Source: Lobosporangium transversale (taxonomy: Eukaryota; Mortierellomycota; Mortierellomycetes; Mortierellales; Mortierellaceae). Taken from it: a stretch of 64,000 nt of DNA. Shown piece after piece: positions 45,997 to 57,558 of the stretch (within the stretch, counting starts at the first letter, position 1; each line of letters opens with the position of its first letter). The notes beneath the pieces are model-generated. The model ran no database searches. It was not told the DNA's origin and saw only the letters and a list, made by a program, of their open reading frames with translations. The stretch covers positions 1 to 64,000 of the forward strand of contig NW_019029067.1 in assembly GCF_002105155.1 (NCBI RefSeq). The letters are read 5' to 3'. The translations under genes were made by a program, and so were the position numbers.

Positions 45997-46779
45997 TTAA
46001 GGGATGTAGCAGGTCTCGGGAATGGAGCCCTCTTCTGCAGGCTTGACAATCTCCTTGTACCAGAGTCGGGGGTCAGTCTCACCCATGCAGGCTCCGACGG
46101 GCATGATGTTATATCCCAAGTTTTGGACATACTCGACAGCCCATGTGCTTGTCGCCTCTTGATAAATGCCACCCATCATCATGGTATCACGATCAAGGGC
46201 CATATGAGGGACACCACGGACAGCTTCCGCCCATTTGGAAGAAAAGGAACTCTGAACACGATGTCTGTGTGTAGAAGAAGGGGTAGAAGCCATAGTAGTC
46301 TGACCATGACTACTGTTAATGTGGATCCCTTCATCTTCCTCTTCTTCTTCCCCGTGTTCATGGCGCTCATTTTCGTACTCGTAGTTATCGTCCGAATATA
46401 TATCATCGTCATCAACGTGTTCGTCAAGCTGGTCGACATCCCAGAGAATCATCAAGTATCCCATCTCCTCCATGATCTTGCGGACACGCTTCGAGTGCTC
46501 GCCATATGGAGGACGCATATACCTTGGGACAACACCCAAGATCTCACGGAATGCATCCTCAATCTTGTGCATTTCTTCACGAATCTCACCATCCGTGAGG
46601 GTCTGGAAATCCCGGTGAGACCATGGGTGGGCTGCAATTTGATGTTGAGCGTTGAATGCGCGTTTTAGAAGTCTTTGAGATTCGTAACCTAGTGATATAA
46701 AATATATAAAAGACACCAAACTATTAAGATATCGCGTTTTTTTTTTTTTTTCTTTTTTTGGAAGCGAATATCTATTATT

Positions 46780-46816
<37 letters not shown>

Positions 46817-47483
46817 TACGGTATATACAATTCCAGTTGTCGCCGTTCATGAAAAATGTCACTTTGATATTCTGCTCATCCAAATAATCAAGTAATTCGT
46901 CTGTGAGTTGTCCTGGTCCATCATCAAACGAGATGGCGTAAGAGTTTGGTTGTATGCATGAATCCAAGACCTGTCCTGGATGATAAAGCGACGGCGGAAC
47001 TGCGCCTGTGACAGTGTATGGGAAGTGAGTAAGATCGGGGGCGGTGAGGCGGTCATTGGATATCGTCGTAGAGAGGGGATGGCGTATAGGGGCTGCGAAG
47101 GCTACATGCATGACCCAAGAGTACAAAAAAAAAGGGCGTAAGAAACCAGAATATTTTTTTTAGAAAAAAAAAACAAAAACAAACACTAAAAATGACCCGC
47201 CAGTGGCAGATCTTTAAGGAAGGGGAGAATAGGATGAGACAAGTGCGAAAAGGAGACATCATGGCGGTGTTATTCCAATAATGTCAAAGCGAGCGGAAAA
47301 TTTGAACTCACAAATTTACCATTCAAGGAACAAGATCAGGATATATATCATTAAAGAGTAATCCAGAAAAGAGGCTCCTTTGTTCTTACCTTGATGTGAG
47401 GAATGTTGGAATGTGCCCATGGATGCAAGGAGACATCCAAGCACCGAGAGTGAGCAGATGACGTTGTTATGTGAGATACGCAT
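45997..47483 (-). CDS. Polysaccharide (chitin) deacetylase, secreted, atypical motif 5
   Basis: NodB-fold CE4 enzyme expected to convert chitin to chitosan at the cell wall. Three minus-strand exons: 47483-47390, 47101-46820, 46688-45997; 355 aa. Residues 1-24 form a signal peptide (hydrophobic ICSLSVLGCLLASM). Motif 1 ISFDDGPG (D91, D92), motif 2 HPWSHRDF (metal-ligand H146 and H150), motif 3 RPPYGEH, motif 4 WDVDQLD are present. After motif 4 comes a very acidic insert of about 45 residues plus a Ser/Thr/His stretch, and the motif 5 region reads HMALDRDTM where fungal homologs usually have a His in an ISLEHD-like segment. The enzyme therefore has its metal site but may lack the usual motif-5 histidine. 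C-terminus ends SIPETCYIP. Confidence 0.87.
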
Positions 47484-48065
47484 TCAAGGAAGAATTGAGT
47501 GGTGATGTTGATAAGAAAGGTTGGAAGAGTGGAAGAGAGGTGAATTTGTGTTGGATGATGGACGTATGGATGTGAATGTGGATAAATGTTTTGTGAATGT
47601 TGAACTGTGTACTAATGTTACAAGTGAAAAATGTACAAAAAAAAACTCGAGGAACAAGGAGTGAGACATGGGGGCATTCAGTGGTCTTTTATATTCTCAC
47701 CTTCGTCGACTTCTTATCAATGACCTATTGAGGAAGGCATGGGCAATCGGCATGATGTCGACCTGACCATGACATGACGACAAACAAACAGGACAGGACA
47801 GTGCGTTTGTTTTTCCTCTGTCAGGTCAGAAGCGGGCGGTGCTGGCTTTTTTTTTTTTTTTTTTTTTTGATAAAAATAGCATACCAAGAACTGCGCCTGA
47901 AGTCGATTTAAAAGAAATAGAGTTTCTGAAATGACGAATGATCTTTCAAATCTCCTATCGCTTCCACGTACACGTACAGAACAATTCTTCTTCTTTTTTC
48001 TCTTATCCACAGTCTCAATTGGATCACAGTCACACACAGAGACCACACAACCACACAAGCATCCA
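47484..48065. other. Upstream region of the deacetylase gene
   Basis: Includes a purine/CT-biased leader at 47490-47640 and a T run at 47848-47869. No ORF supported. Confidence 0.45.
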
Positions 48066-48337
48066 GCTAGGCTCGTCACCAGCTTGTGTGGCTTATGTGC
48101 ATTGCACTAACGCTCACTGACAGGCTGGGACCAAACTTGAGATTTTGGGGGGTCAACATCTAGCGGCATATTTCGACTTAGAAAAAAAAAAAAGGACCAT
48201 TTCCCCGCCGTTTGTACGACTTAGAAATTTTTTTTGAAGAAAAATGTTGACCCCCCCCCAAAATCTCAAGTTTGGCAGCCTGTCAGTGAGCGTTAGTGCA
48301 ATGCACATAAGCCACACAGGCTGGTGACGAGCCTAGC
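48066..48337. mobile_element. MITE-like near-perfect palindrome (272 nt)
   Basis: Two arms of about 100 nt, starting GCTAGGCTCGTCACCAGC and ending with its reverse complement GCTGGTGACGAGCCTAGC, pair with only a few mismatches. The arms include TTGAGATTTTGGGG and its complement; a spacer of about 80 nt contains a short A run and T run. TA at both outer edges (gcTAgg / ccTAgc) fits a Tc1/mariner-type non-autonomous element. No coding capacity. Confidence 0.75.
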
Positions 48338-48617
48338 ATCGACCATTGTTTTTGGTCTGACCGCAGCATTTTAATGCTAATTCAACATGCCTTGTTTTTT
48401 GAATATAACGTTTATTATTATTACTATTTAATTTTCAAAAATATATTACACCCTTAGGATGGTACTGTTCAAAAGGGACAAATATGTCCTGATGCCTTCC
48501 CTTGTGGAGCCGATCCTTTTTTCTTTATCTGGTCTTATCAATTTTGTGTTATCCCGCCATGTAAAACTGTCCAGCCCAGCTGTCAAGTGTTATCATGGAG
48601 TTATCTCCTTCATATTC

Positions 48618-48931
48618 TTAGTTATCGATGTCGGCGCCGAACAATTTGAGGACCTCAAAGAAGGCTCCGCCACAGAGAACAACCAACAGAAATGCGACGA
48701 GATATGGGTTTACTACTGATTTTTTGGCTGCCTTCTTCTCTGCCTGAGTTGATGACTTGACCTGGCCACGCTTTGTGACATTAGCCTGATATTTGGCTAT
48801 ATTAATTGTAAAAGCAAAATGAATGAATATGTTTAATTTCAAAAGATGCATATCTTATCAAAGTATAAGACAAAATAGTCTGATGTCTTACCATTACGGA
48901 CACGAATGGCGGGGGGAGTTGCAGTGGTCAT
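48618..48931 (-). CDS. RAMP4/SERP1 (Ysy6)-type ER membrane protein
   Basis: Small tail-anchored protein associated with the Sec61 translocon and ER stress protection. Two minus-strand exons, 48931-48892 and 48796-48618, phase 1; 72 aa. Sequence order fits the family: TPPAIRVRN|AKYQANVTKRGQVKSS (the N-x-T-x-R-G-x-V signature), a Lys/Ala-rich segment, VVNPYLVAFLLVVLCGGAFF membrane helix, and a short lumenal end (FGADIDN). Length matches animal SERP1 (66 aa). Confidence 0.93.
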
Positions 48932-49388
48932 GGTGTATTTGTTATTACGAGGAAAAAGTATATTGCTGTTTAAGATGTTTGTAGAATATTATGACAGGTC
49001 CAGTCCGTGTCGTGTGAGAGCTGCTTGATTGTTGTTGCTTTAATGAAGGGAAGAAGAAAGAGAGAGAAAGAGAGGGAAGTAGAATAATTTGGATGGTAGT
49101 GAAAAAGAAATGCTTTTTGATGGAGAGCTCCACAAATGTCAAGATGTGTAACTTGCGTGGAGACTTAAGAGTGGTTCAACATTTTTATATATTTTTAGGT
49201 ATCAAGCTGATTTGGAGACGCTCGATTGGTCAGACCATGCGCCCAAGTTTAATCATTTGTGTGACTGAATAAGTTATTGTGGTTGGTGATGCTCTCAACT
49301 AAACTCGTGAAAGCATAGCATGTGCGAAAAAAAAAAAAAAAAAAGAATGTTCTCTTTTTATATCAAGTTATTCGAGCGATCAACCAAG
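48932..49388. other. Leader of RAMP4 and 3' spacer
   Basis: CT-rich on the minus strand at 49030-49070; A run at 49327-49344. No gene. Confidence 0.5.
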
Positions 49389-51015
49389 CTACAATTTAGG
49401 ATCAGCATTCTTATTTGGCTTCATGCGTACTACTCCTTCTTGAGCAACCGATACAGCTAGAGTACCATCTTCCTTGTAAATCCTTCCAAATGTCAATCCA
49501 CGATCGCAACCAGATCGAGGACTAAAATTAATGTTGAAATAAATAAACAGGTCATCAATAAATATTGAAGCTTAACGAATCCATTTTCATGGAGCCATTT
49601 CTTTGTTTTGTCATCCCTCTTCTTTCTTTCTTTCGCCTACTCACCTTTCGCACACGTAGAGCATCCATTCATCTGCACGGAATGGACAATGGAACCACAT
49701 GGAATGATCCAAGGAGGCCATCATGGTGATCCTGGGGTTAGGTCCCAGGCGCGAAAACCAAGTTGCACCATGTGCTAGAGGGATAGTTCCCAATAAATTA
49801 TGGTCAGAGCCATAAGCAACAACGCATTGGTGAAGCGCAAGGGCATCTCCAAGTCTGCCCTTGCATTTCATCCAGAACATTTGTTCAGTACGCTTTGGCG
49901 GGTTCGTAATATCCTTCAGACTATGTTTCCGTGTGTCTTTAAAATCTAATGCCAATGGCTTTTTAACATATAAGATTCCATATCAGTAATTGAGGACAGT
50001 GGTTAGCTTAGCATAGGTATAATAAACAAGCAACACTAGAACATCAATAGCAACACCAAGGAAGCAGAAAAAAAAATACCTCCGCAAGGCGCATCTTGAG
50101 AATTTCGGTAAATGACTCTGGAACTTTAGGGTTGTCGATCATAGATTGGATGAGTTCTTCTTGACTAGGAAGTGTACTGTGATGAGGGACATCTGGCATG
50201 GGATATTGATGACTAGGTGCATTAGGGGCAGGAACTTGGAAACTAGCTGTGCACACAAAAATGCTCTTTCCACGTTGCTTTGCTGTTACTGTTCTAGTAC
50301 AGTACGATTTCCCTACGAGATCAATTATAGAGCGGTGTTATGGAATGCTGGATTGTGTCTTATTTTTTCCCTTCAAGTTCAATCGATAGGAATAAAAGTG
50401 TATGTACCATCTCTAACACGTTCAACTTGGTAGAGAATTGGAATTGAGTGATCTCCAGGAAGTAAAAAGTATGAATGCAACGACTAAAACAAATAGAAAA
50501 AGAAAAAAAGATAGATGTTTAGTAATCTGCATTTCAGGTAAAAAGGCACCTTGGGCCAATTGATGTAGATTCAACTAACATACATGCACCGAATAATGAC
50601 TGGACACAGTATTGGTCGCTGCCACCAATGCCTGACCGACTACATTACCGCCTATGTTATAGATATAACGTGTGGTATATATGATGCATGAGAGAGTGGA
50701 CTTTGTTTAAGGAAAGTAGAAGCAGCAAAAAAAAATAAAGAGAAATGAAGTTTTAATCATCCTACCAAATACGCCTCGTGCGCCCATGGGTAACCACAGC
50801 TTCTTGGATCGATATAGATCCTTATCTATCTCCTCTAAATCCAGCATGCTTTCAATAATTGTGTTATCTAAACAAAGAATATTCAACAGGTTATGACTTT
50901 CATATTCTTACTTGTGAGCTTTTTCATTATTAATAATATAGATAAAAAGAGAATACCCATCAAACATACTGGTTTCTCCATCTGGAGACGGCGGTGCAGT
51001 TGTGAAAGAAGACAT
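49389..51015 (-). CDS. Acyl-CoA thioesterase II family (ACOT8/TesB-like), probably peroxisomal
   Basis: Hydrolyses acyl-CoA to free acid and CoA in fatty acid beta-oxidation. Seven minus-strand exons: 51015-50970, 50867-50766, 50651-50584, 50483-50408, 50312-50080, 49958-49645, 49521-49389; 323 aa, the usual double-hotdog length. Landmarks: GARGVFGGNVVGQALVAATN, SLHSYFLLPGDHSIPILYQV, KSYCTRTVTAKQRGKSIFVC, then second hotdog LDHSMWFHCPFRADEWMLYV and SPRSGCDRGLTFGRIYKEDG with GTLAVSVAQEGVVR. The C-terminal tripeptide is PKL, a weak PTS1-like signal where SKL is canonical. All seven exon phases are consistent. Confidence 0.93.
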
Positions 51016-51837
51016 CTTGTATGGAAATGAATGAATGAATGAATAAATAAAGCGAAATCAAATGTCAATGAATGAAGTAAGGAATCAAAGGAATTGACAT
51101 GAGATTCCTCCTTGAAAAACGAATACTTTTCAAGTCCGAGCCGAAATAAAACATTTAACCACGCATAGATTAACAGACGATATCCTCGGATATGAAACTT
51201 TACACTGGTCCTAAGTGCTAATAATCAGGGTTCTGGTGTCATATTACGTATTACATAAAAATAATGAAAGCGTTAAACGGGCTCATTAACGAGTGCTCTA
51301 TTTAGCCCCGTTCACTTCCTCCAGTCAGCTTCTCGTGCGGTTAATTATCCTTCTCTTCAACAAGAGTTTGTGTGAAAGCGGGATCTTTTGGCTCTTTGGG
51401 AGGCAAATTGAGTGCATCCACGAGAAGTGACCATACTGTATTAAATGGTGAAAGGATTGCGAAGTATTGTGAGCGCACCTGAGCCTAACTAAGCCTAATT
51501 GATGATCCTGAACTATCATTTGTCACATTCTCCATCTCTATCTTTTTGTCAAGACTCTTACTCGCTGTAAGTCCAAGCTGAGATGACCAAGTATGAGTGA
51601 TGCTAGGTTTATGCAGTTTTCGCCCCAGCTCCGTGCACTTTCTGCTCCAAGTCCGTGTTGTTTCTTCTCTAGGCTCGTGCCGTTTCTGTACTGCTTTGCT
51701 ACAAGCACGAAAATACCGTTCTTCTTTTCCTTTAGCACAGATAGACTCGGGCGTGCAAAGCATGCAGTCCAGTCTGGAATCCGTTCTTTTCACGGCCTTG
51801 CAAGTACGGACTGGTGTATTATCCTTCATATGAATGT
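51016..51837. other. Spacer and downstream debris of a transposase fossil
   Basis: The minus-strand ORF at 51485-51850 continues from the Tc1 remnant but lacks the family's downstream signatures. 51618-51682 contains three imperfect 22-nt units around [AT]CCGTG or CTCGTG followed by TTTCT. No intact gene. Confidence 0.4.
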
Positions 51838-52097
51838 TACAAACCGCCATAGACTTCTCCTCCGCCGTACGCCAAACCCTTGTCCGACGAAAGTACCCAC
51901 CAACTCCAAAAGATGACTCATCAGTCCAAGCTACTCGATCCCAGTCTTCCTTGGACCGTCCCTTATATATATATATTTATGAGCCTTAATTGACTCTTTA
52001 TACGCTGTCCATTTAAGGACAGTTTATGAACTGCAGCCCAACTGGAAATGCCTAGCGAATGTAGTACCCGAGCAACGGTTTTCTTACTTGAATAGCT
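51838..52097 (-). pseudogene. Tc1/mariner transposase fossil
   Basis: Two blocks in correct order on the minus strand. 52097-51985: SYSSKKTVARVLHSLGIS, then AAVHKLSLNGQRIKSQL, resembling the second helix-turn-helix region of Tc1 transposases. 51958-51838: RSKEDWDRVAWTDESSFGVG and RTRVWRTAEEK, the typical W-T-D-E-S-S-F catalytic-domain segment with its first Asp and the R-x-W-R motif. Between them a (TA)n stretch (about 51964-51978) breaks the frame. The downstream DDE portion is not recognisable and no terminal repeats were found. Confidence 0.75.
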
Positions 52098-52741
52098 TTT
52101 GGCAGAAAAGTAAACAGATAGATGAGTAAATGAAGGTCAGGTGTGGGCCCACACACCACAGCCATGGAGTATTTATTGAAATTTTTATCAAAAGCATGCC
52201 GAAGACATGTGGGCAACTTGGATAATGTATCTATATTGGAAGTTTATAGGAAAGGTATGTAGCGGCACACATGTGTGAGACTTTATTTTTTTTTGAAATA
52301 AGCGCACTGTGCGATATGCAATGGATTGGTAATATTCTTAAGAGCGATCCTCGTTTCCTCTTTGGCATGACATACGATGCTCTTGATATGCCGTCAATCC
52401 AGCGCCTTAGATCGTCCTAAAGTTGGAGCGCGAGTGATGGTATCTACTTTTTTTTTTTTACTTGGAAACTCCATGTAAAGAGGTGCGATATCAACGAACG
52501 CGTGTTTTCTTCCACGTGACTATATGCCGAAAAAAGGGGCAGCAAAGCGACTATAGATTTTTGCAGGACATTGGTGTGAACCCATTGACAACTAAGTTTT
52601 TCGGAGTAATAAGTGCCTTTACCTTTCCAACCTTTTCGCCTTTCTCATTCTCTTCCTCATCGTTCTCATCTTTCTCATCTCATCTTCCTCATCTCCCTCA
52701 TCTTCCTTATCTTCCTCATCTTTCTTATTCTTCTTTTCATA
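52098..52741. other. Leader of the MpaB-like gene with CT repeat
   Basis: 52640-52738 is a degenerate (TTCCTCATC)n tract directly before the start codon, probably 5' UTR. Upstream sequence is unassigned. Confidence 0.5.
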
Positions 52742-54699
52742 ATGGATATACTTCTCAATGTGGTCACATCTTCTCCAGGCGCCAAATATGCAGCACTCGT
52801 TCTTTCTTACATGGCTGTTGTGCGTTATTTCCGATATAAGCGTATCAATGCTGCCCTAAAAAAATATCCAGACCCAACCATTCCTCTCCGTAACTTTGAG
52901 GTCGCCAAGGAGGTCGCCGCAATCGTAGATGAGTTTGATTTCCCTTACATGAATATCGTTTCTCTGGAGTTTGCACTCTACAAGACCTATGCAATCCCCA
53001 CGATCTCCAAGATCTTGGCTGCCACTAAGCAGTTCGAAAACAACGTTCTCAAGCGAGCTGATGACACATCCCTCATGCTTCTGGAATTGACAGAGCCGTA
53101 CGCTCGTAATCTTCGGAGGTGCATGTTGGAGGGCAAGGAGGATCCGAATGAGATATTGAATGATGAGAAGCGATATGAAATCTCCATGACAAAGCTGAAC
53201 TTTTTACATGGACGATACAATATCAAGCAGGAGGATTTCCTTTATACACTCGGACTTTTCATAGAGGAGCCACCATCATTCATTGCCCAATTTGAATGGA
53301 GACCCCTGACGGAGCTAGAAAAGAATGTAAGTACAGCAGAATATTAAGGTTACACACTCTCAACGTCCTAGCCCCATTTGGTAATGTGTATAAACTTTAA
53401 GTAGAACGGAAGGGGGCAAAGTAATTTCTCCCGTCCTGTACACTGTACATTGCTTCACGGCACAATTGGTTTTAGAAAGAAGCGTTTTTTTTTATATTTA
53501 TTTATTTATAAATATCTGGGTTTGTGAATGTCTTCAAACGTACCGCTGAAAGGTTCTTCGTTCTCCTCCACTTGACGTTGAGACGTCTGGCAGGAAAACG
53601 AGTGTTTGAGAGGTTAAAGTTCTTGGTGGCGCACTCTTATCTTGTTAACATCACTTTAGGACCCCAAAAGAATCGATCCTCGAGCTTATAGGAAAAATGG
53701 ATATGTACAATGCCTTGCATGAACAAAAGGCCTTCAATCCCCTTGGGTATTGAATTGTTTTTCATATGAACAGTATGAACAATTCGACCAGAGGATCAAA
53801 CCATTTTCTCGTTCACTTATAAAAATGTCGCTGGGGTATAATACTCCAGTGATACATTGTGGGCGTGGAAGAGTAAAGGCTCCAGTTTGTCGAAAGATTT
53901 GATCATTGAGGCCTCTGAAGGTGATATATGGAGATATTTCTGAATGAGCGATCACTCTAGCGCTTTTGTTTTTTTGGGCATACAGATAGAGACGTATGGT
54001 TTAAATTAGGCTGGCAACATTGACAAGTTATTAGAGTACTAACCCAGTGGATTTCCGCCATCCTTATTTAGGCCATCTTTGCTATTTGGGCACACCATGG
54101 AAAGAGAATGGGCATTAAAAACATTCCCGAAACCAAGGAAGATTTTAAGGCTTGGTGTGATGTAAGTTAGGCATGCTTTTGGATTTACTAGAACACCATA
54201 CCTTGAGATATCAACAGAATTTAACGAACAAATAAATACTACGTTTTAGGAATATGAACGGCAAAACTCTGTTTATGCACCGACGAATGCCAAGATCGCA
54301 GGAGTAACCACGGATTTACTGCTGAGCCTCGCACCAAAATTCATGCATCCGTTTGGCCGCCATGCTGTCTCTGCATTACTGACACCACGACTGCGTGCGG
54401 CGTTCAAGGTGGCCCCACCACCTTTGGGCGTGACCACATTGATCCGAGCGACGCTCAAGGCTAGGGCCCTGTTCGTCCGATACTTCATGCTTCCTCGTCG
54501 GCTGCCTCATGTTCGCACAGGGGTGAGGGCTAACAGCGAGGGCAAGTATGTGCCAGCGCATAACAAATATGAACCTGTCTATCCTAATGGATATAAAGTA
54601 GAGGATCTAGGCCCAGAAAAGTTTATCGGTAAATGCCCCTTTCCTACTCACCTTGTGCCAAGTCAAGAACCTGCTACACCTCTTTATGTGCTAGACTGA
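52742..54699 (+). CDS. MpaB/rubber-oxygenase-type (DUF2236) ER membrane oxygenase
   Basis: Family of b-type-heme-associated oxygenases that includes MpaB of mycophenolic acid synthesis and latex-clearing proteins. Exons 52742-53326, 54072-54161, 54250-54699; 374 aa. N-terminal helix (AKYAALVLSYMAVVRYFRY) probably anchors it in the ER. Core motifs: a glutamate/arginine region (RRCMLEGKEDP), TKLNFLHGRYNIKQEDFLYT, LGLFIEEPPSFIAQFEWRPL, then NAIFAIWAHHGKRMGIKNIP and EDFKAWCDEYERQN, all expected in order. The C-terminal third is basic with a possible membrane-facing stretch. The first intron (745 nt) is several times longer than others here. Substrate unknown. Confidence 0.85.
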
Positions 54700-55453
54700 G
54701 TGCACAATGTCATGTGGCAATGAAAAAAGGGCGAGGAGAACTCTTACTTTCTTTTATCTAATTAATTACTTAATAAAATAAAATATCTTATAGATATTTT
54801 TTGAGTGCACACTTTTCATAAAAGACAGACACCCAAATACACCTAAACGCATTTTCAAACGCGACTGATGTTAGTGTATCGTACTGATGTACTGAACAAA
54901 CGAACATGAAGTTTTTTCAGTAAATTTCCAGTTAAAATCGGTAAGTACTTACTTTTTTTTTACCGTTTCAGTAAATTTCAGTAAGTACTTACTGAAAAAA
55001 ACTTCATATTCGTATGTTCAGTAAGTACATCAGTACGATACACTAATTAGTCTGATGTACAATAAAGAATTGTATATCTTTTTTTTTTTTCATTGGCTGT
55101 GGAGCCAACCAGGCAGTAAATAAAGTCCTACTAAGCTTTTTCTAGCTCCATTGCATTGAAATAGAATACTCCAGATACATTTTGTCCTGGTACTGTATAT
55201 ACATGGCACAAAACATCCTAAAAAATAAAGCTATAACTGTGCTAGATCTATATCTTGCTGTCGTAACGAAGTAGCAGTAAGGACAGCGAGGGGCAGTAAA
55301 GACCCTTTTCTCTCGAGTCAGAGGGGACCATTACATTTTCGAACACTATATAAAATGTTGAACTTCTTTTTTTTCCCCCACATCTTCTCCTACTCCTCTT
55401 ACTCTCTATCTAACAGTACCAGTAAAGTTAAAAGAAAACAAAGCAAAGCAAAC
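54700..55453. other. Spacer containing a palindromic element and CT leader
   Basis: No gene. Contains the 54871-55046 element, a T run at 55080-55090, and a CT-rich leader at 55360-55420. Confidence 0.5.
54871..55046. mobile_element. MITE-like palindromic element (176 nt)
   Basis: Starts TTAGTGTATCGTACTGATGT and ends with the exact reverse complement ACATCAGTACGATACACTAA. Inner parts (GAACAAACGAACATGAAG / CTTCATATTCGTATGTTC, CAGTAA.. / ..TTACTG) also pair, so arms extend about 75 nt. Bordered by TA on each side. No coding capacity. Confidence 0.75.
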
Positions 55454-57217
55454 ATGGCGACCCAAGTCAATTATCAGGATTACCTTAGCGAATCTTCAAA
55501 GTCGAGGAAGCCAAGCGCCAGTATGTTTTTTTTTTTTTTTTTTTTTTTTCGGTTGTGATTATTAAACGGAACTCTCACTCTCTGTTACTCAATTTTTTTT
55601 TTAAATAGTCGGGCGTCTAGTGCCTCTTAAAGAAATCCCAGGCATGGTATGCAATGGCTGATTTATTTTATGATTTGCTCATTTTTAAGCCATGGATAGA
55701 CTAAAAAAAAGTAGCATTCCTTTTTGTTTAATATTATCTGATGTTGTTATTCTCTGAATCTAATAGATCTCACTTGGATCAGGTTCTCTCAATCCTAAAA
55801 TGATTCCATATGAAGGCATTGACCTTTTACTCAAGACCGGAGAGAAACTCAGCATTGATCCGGATACCTTGCAGAGCTCTTTGAACTATAGTCTAACTGT
55901 AAGTAAACATGAATAACAATAATAATAATAATAATAATAATCAATTCAAAATGTCTAATTAGTTTTTATTATTTTCGTTCCTAAATCTTATAAGGAAGGT
56001 ATCCCTCAATTGACAGCCTGGCTCAAGGAGTTCCAGCATAAACATCATGCGCCTCCACGAGAATTCTCAATAACTATTGGGACAGGGTCGCTAGATCTGA
56101 TCACAAAGGCTCTTTATATGTTGATCAACGATGGCGACAGCATTCTCCTCGAATCGCCTGGGTATGACCCTGTTTGCACTTTCCTGCGGCATCAGCCTTG
56201 CAATACTATCGGTAATATGAGATAGAAGAGGAAAAATTACCCTTTTTTTTTTTTTTTTTTTTTTGTAATGCATTCTAATGCGAGTTCGCAATGGAATCTA
56301 TATTATTATTACTTAGACGTTGAATTGGATTCATATGGGATCGTTCCTTCAAAGTTACGAAAACAGTTGGAAAACTGGTCTTCTGACAAAAACGGAAGAA
56401 AGCCCAAGGCATTGTATACAGTGCCCCATGGAAGCAATCCCTCTGGTGTGAGCCAAACATTAGAACGTAAAAAAGAAATTTATCAGATTGCTCGAGACCA
56501 TGGTCTGTTGATCTTTGAGGATGATCCATATTATTATTTACAGTACGATGAGAAATTGGTCCCTTCATATCTGTCCATGGATGTGGATGGACGAGTCTTG
56601 CGATTCGATAGTATGTCCAAGGTTCTATCAGCTGGATTGCGTATTGGATGGGCAACTGGACCTTCGGAACTGATCGAAACCATTAACATGATTACTCAGG
56701 TAAAAAAAAAATAATTCAATAATTACATGGGACAATCATCAACACCATCCCACTTGTTCACAATTTCTTTCTTTCACTAAAAAAAAAAAAAATCTAGTCG
56801 TCCAATCTAATGTCATCAGGTGTAGCGCAAGCTGTTGCATACACGCTGTTAAAAAACTGGGGTCATCAAGGATTTTATGAGCATACACGTCACGTGGCTG
56901 CATTCTATCATAAACGCAGCCAAGTGTTTTGCAAGTATGCACGCAAGCACCTTGAAGGTTTAGCAGAGTTTACGGAACCAAACGCGGGAATATTTGTTTG
57001 GCTGAAACTAAAGGGTATTAAGGACTCTACAGATCTGGCTATGAACAAGGCGAAGGAGAAGAAGGTATTGATAATCCCCGGGGTGGATTTCTTAAGTCAT
57101 CCAGAGAGAGATGGGTCCAGTCCATATGTGCGAACGTCATTTTCGGATGTGGCGGAAGAAGACATGGGTCCGGCTTTAGAGCGACTTGCAACCTTGTTGC
57201 GTGAACATCAAGAGTAG
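55454..57217 (+). CDS. PLP-dependent aminotransferase, ARO8/AADAT (aromatic or 2-aminoadipate) type
   Basis: Fold-type I aminotransferase. Six exons: 55454-55520, 55609-55646, 55767-55898, 55995-56211, 56317-56699, 56798-57217; 418 aa. Landmarks in order: IGRLVPLKEIPGMISLGSGS (substrate-side loop), LNYSLTEGIPQLTAWLKEF, ITIGTGSLDLITKALYMLIN, ILLESPGYDP, YTVPHGSNPSGVSQT (conserved Asn), IFEDDPYYYLQY (Asp and Tyr cofactor contacts), DSMSKVLSAGLRIGW (Schiff-base Lys), and PYVRTSFS (carboxylate-binding Arg). Likely roles are the lysine/2-aminoadipate or aromatic amino acid pathways; the substrate cannot be fixed from sequence. No targeting peptide is obvious. Confidence 0.92.
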
Positions 57218-57558
57218 CGATAGTAACACAATAAAGTAATCACGAGACTGCCACGTGCATTGAGGTTTATTTTCATGTGTCTCGCTGTGTACACCATATT
57301 TTTTTTTTTCCCCGCCCCGTACAGTTTTGTTCACTTTCCTCCAGTCGGTCTTCCGTGTCTTTTCTCCTGTCCGCTCGGCTCCCCCACAGTTGCTCCAAAA
57401 GAATTCCCTACAAAGCCATAAGCTTCTTGTCATTGTTATCATTCCATTCCTTCCTTAGTTTGAATTAATCAATTCATTCATTATTCATCCTTTGTCTTTC
57501 TACTCTTTTCTAGTATACTCTTCCTTTTTTCTTTTTCTTTTTTTTTTGTCCATTGTAA
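57218..57558. promoter_or_regulatory. Spacer and CT-rich leader of the Pex26-like gene
   Basis: 341 nt between two plus-strand genes; 57300-57550 is strongly pyrimidine-rich. No gene. Confidence 0.45.

Noticed and set aside
51485-51850. Minus-strand ORF as a Cys-rich gene
   Set aside because: Its 5' end is continuous with the Tc1 transposase fossil and there is no independent start or splice evidence.
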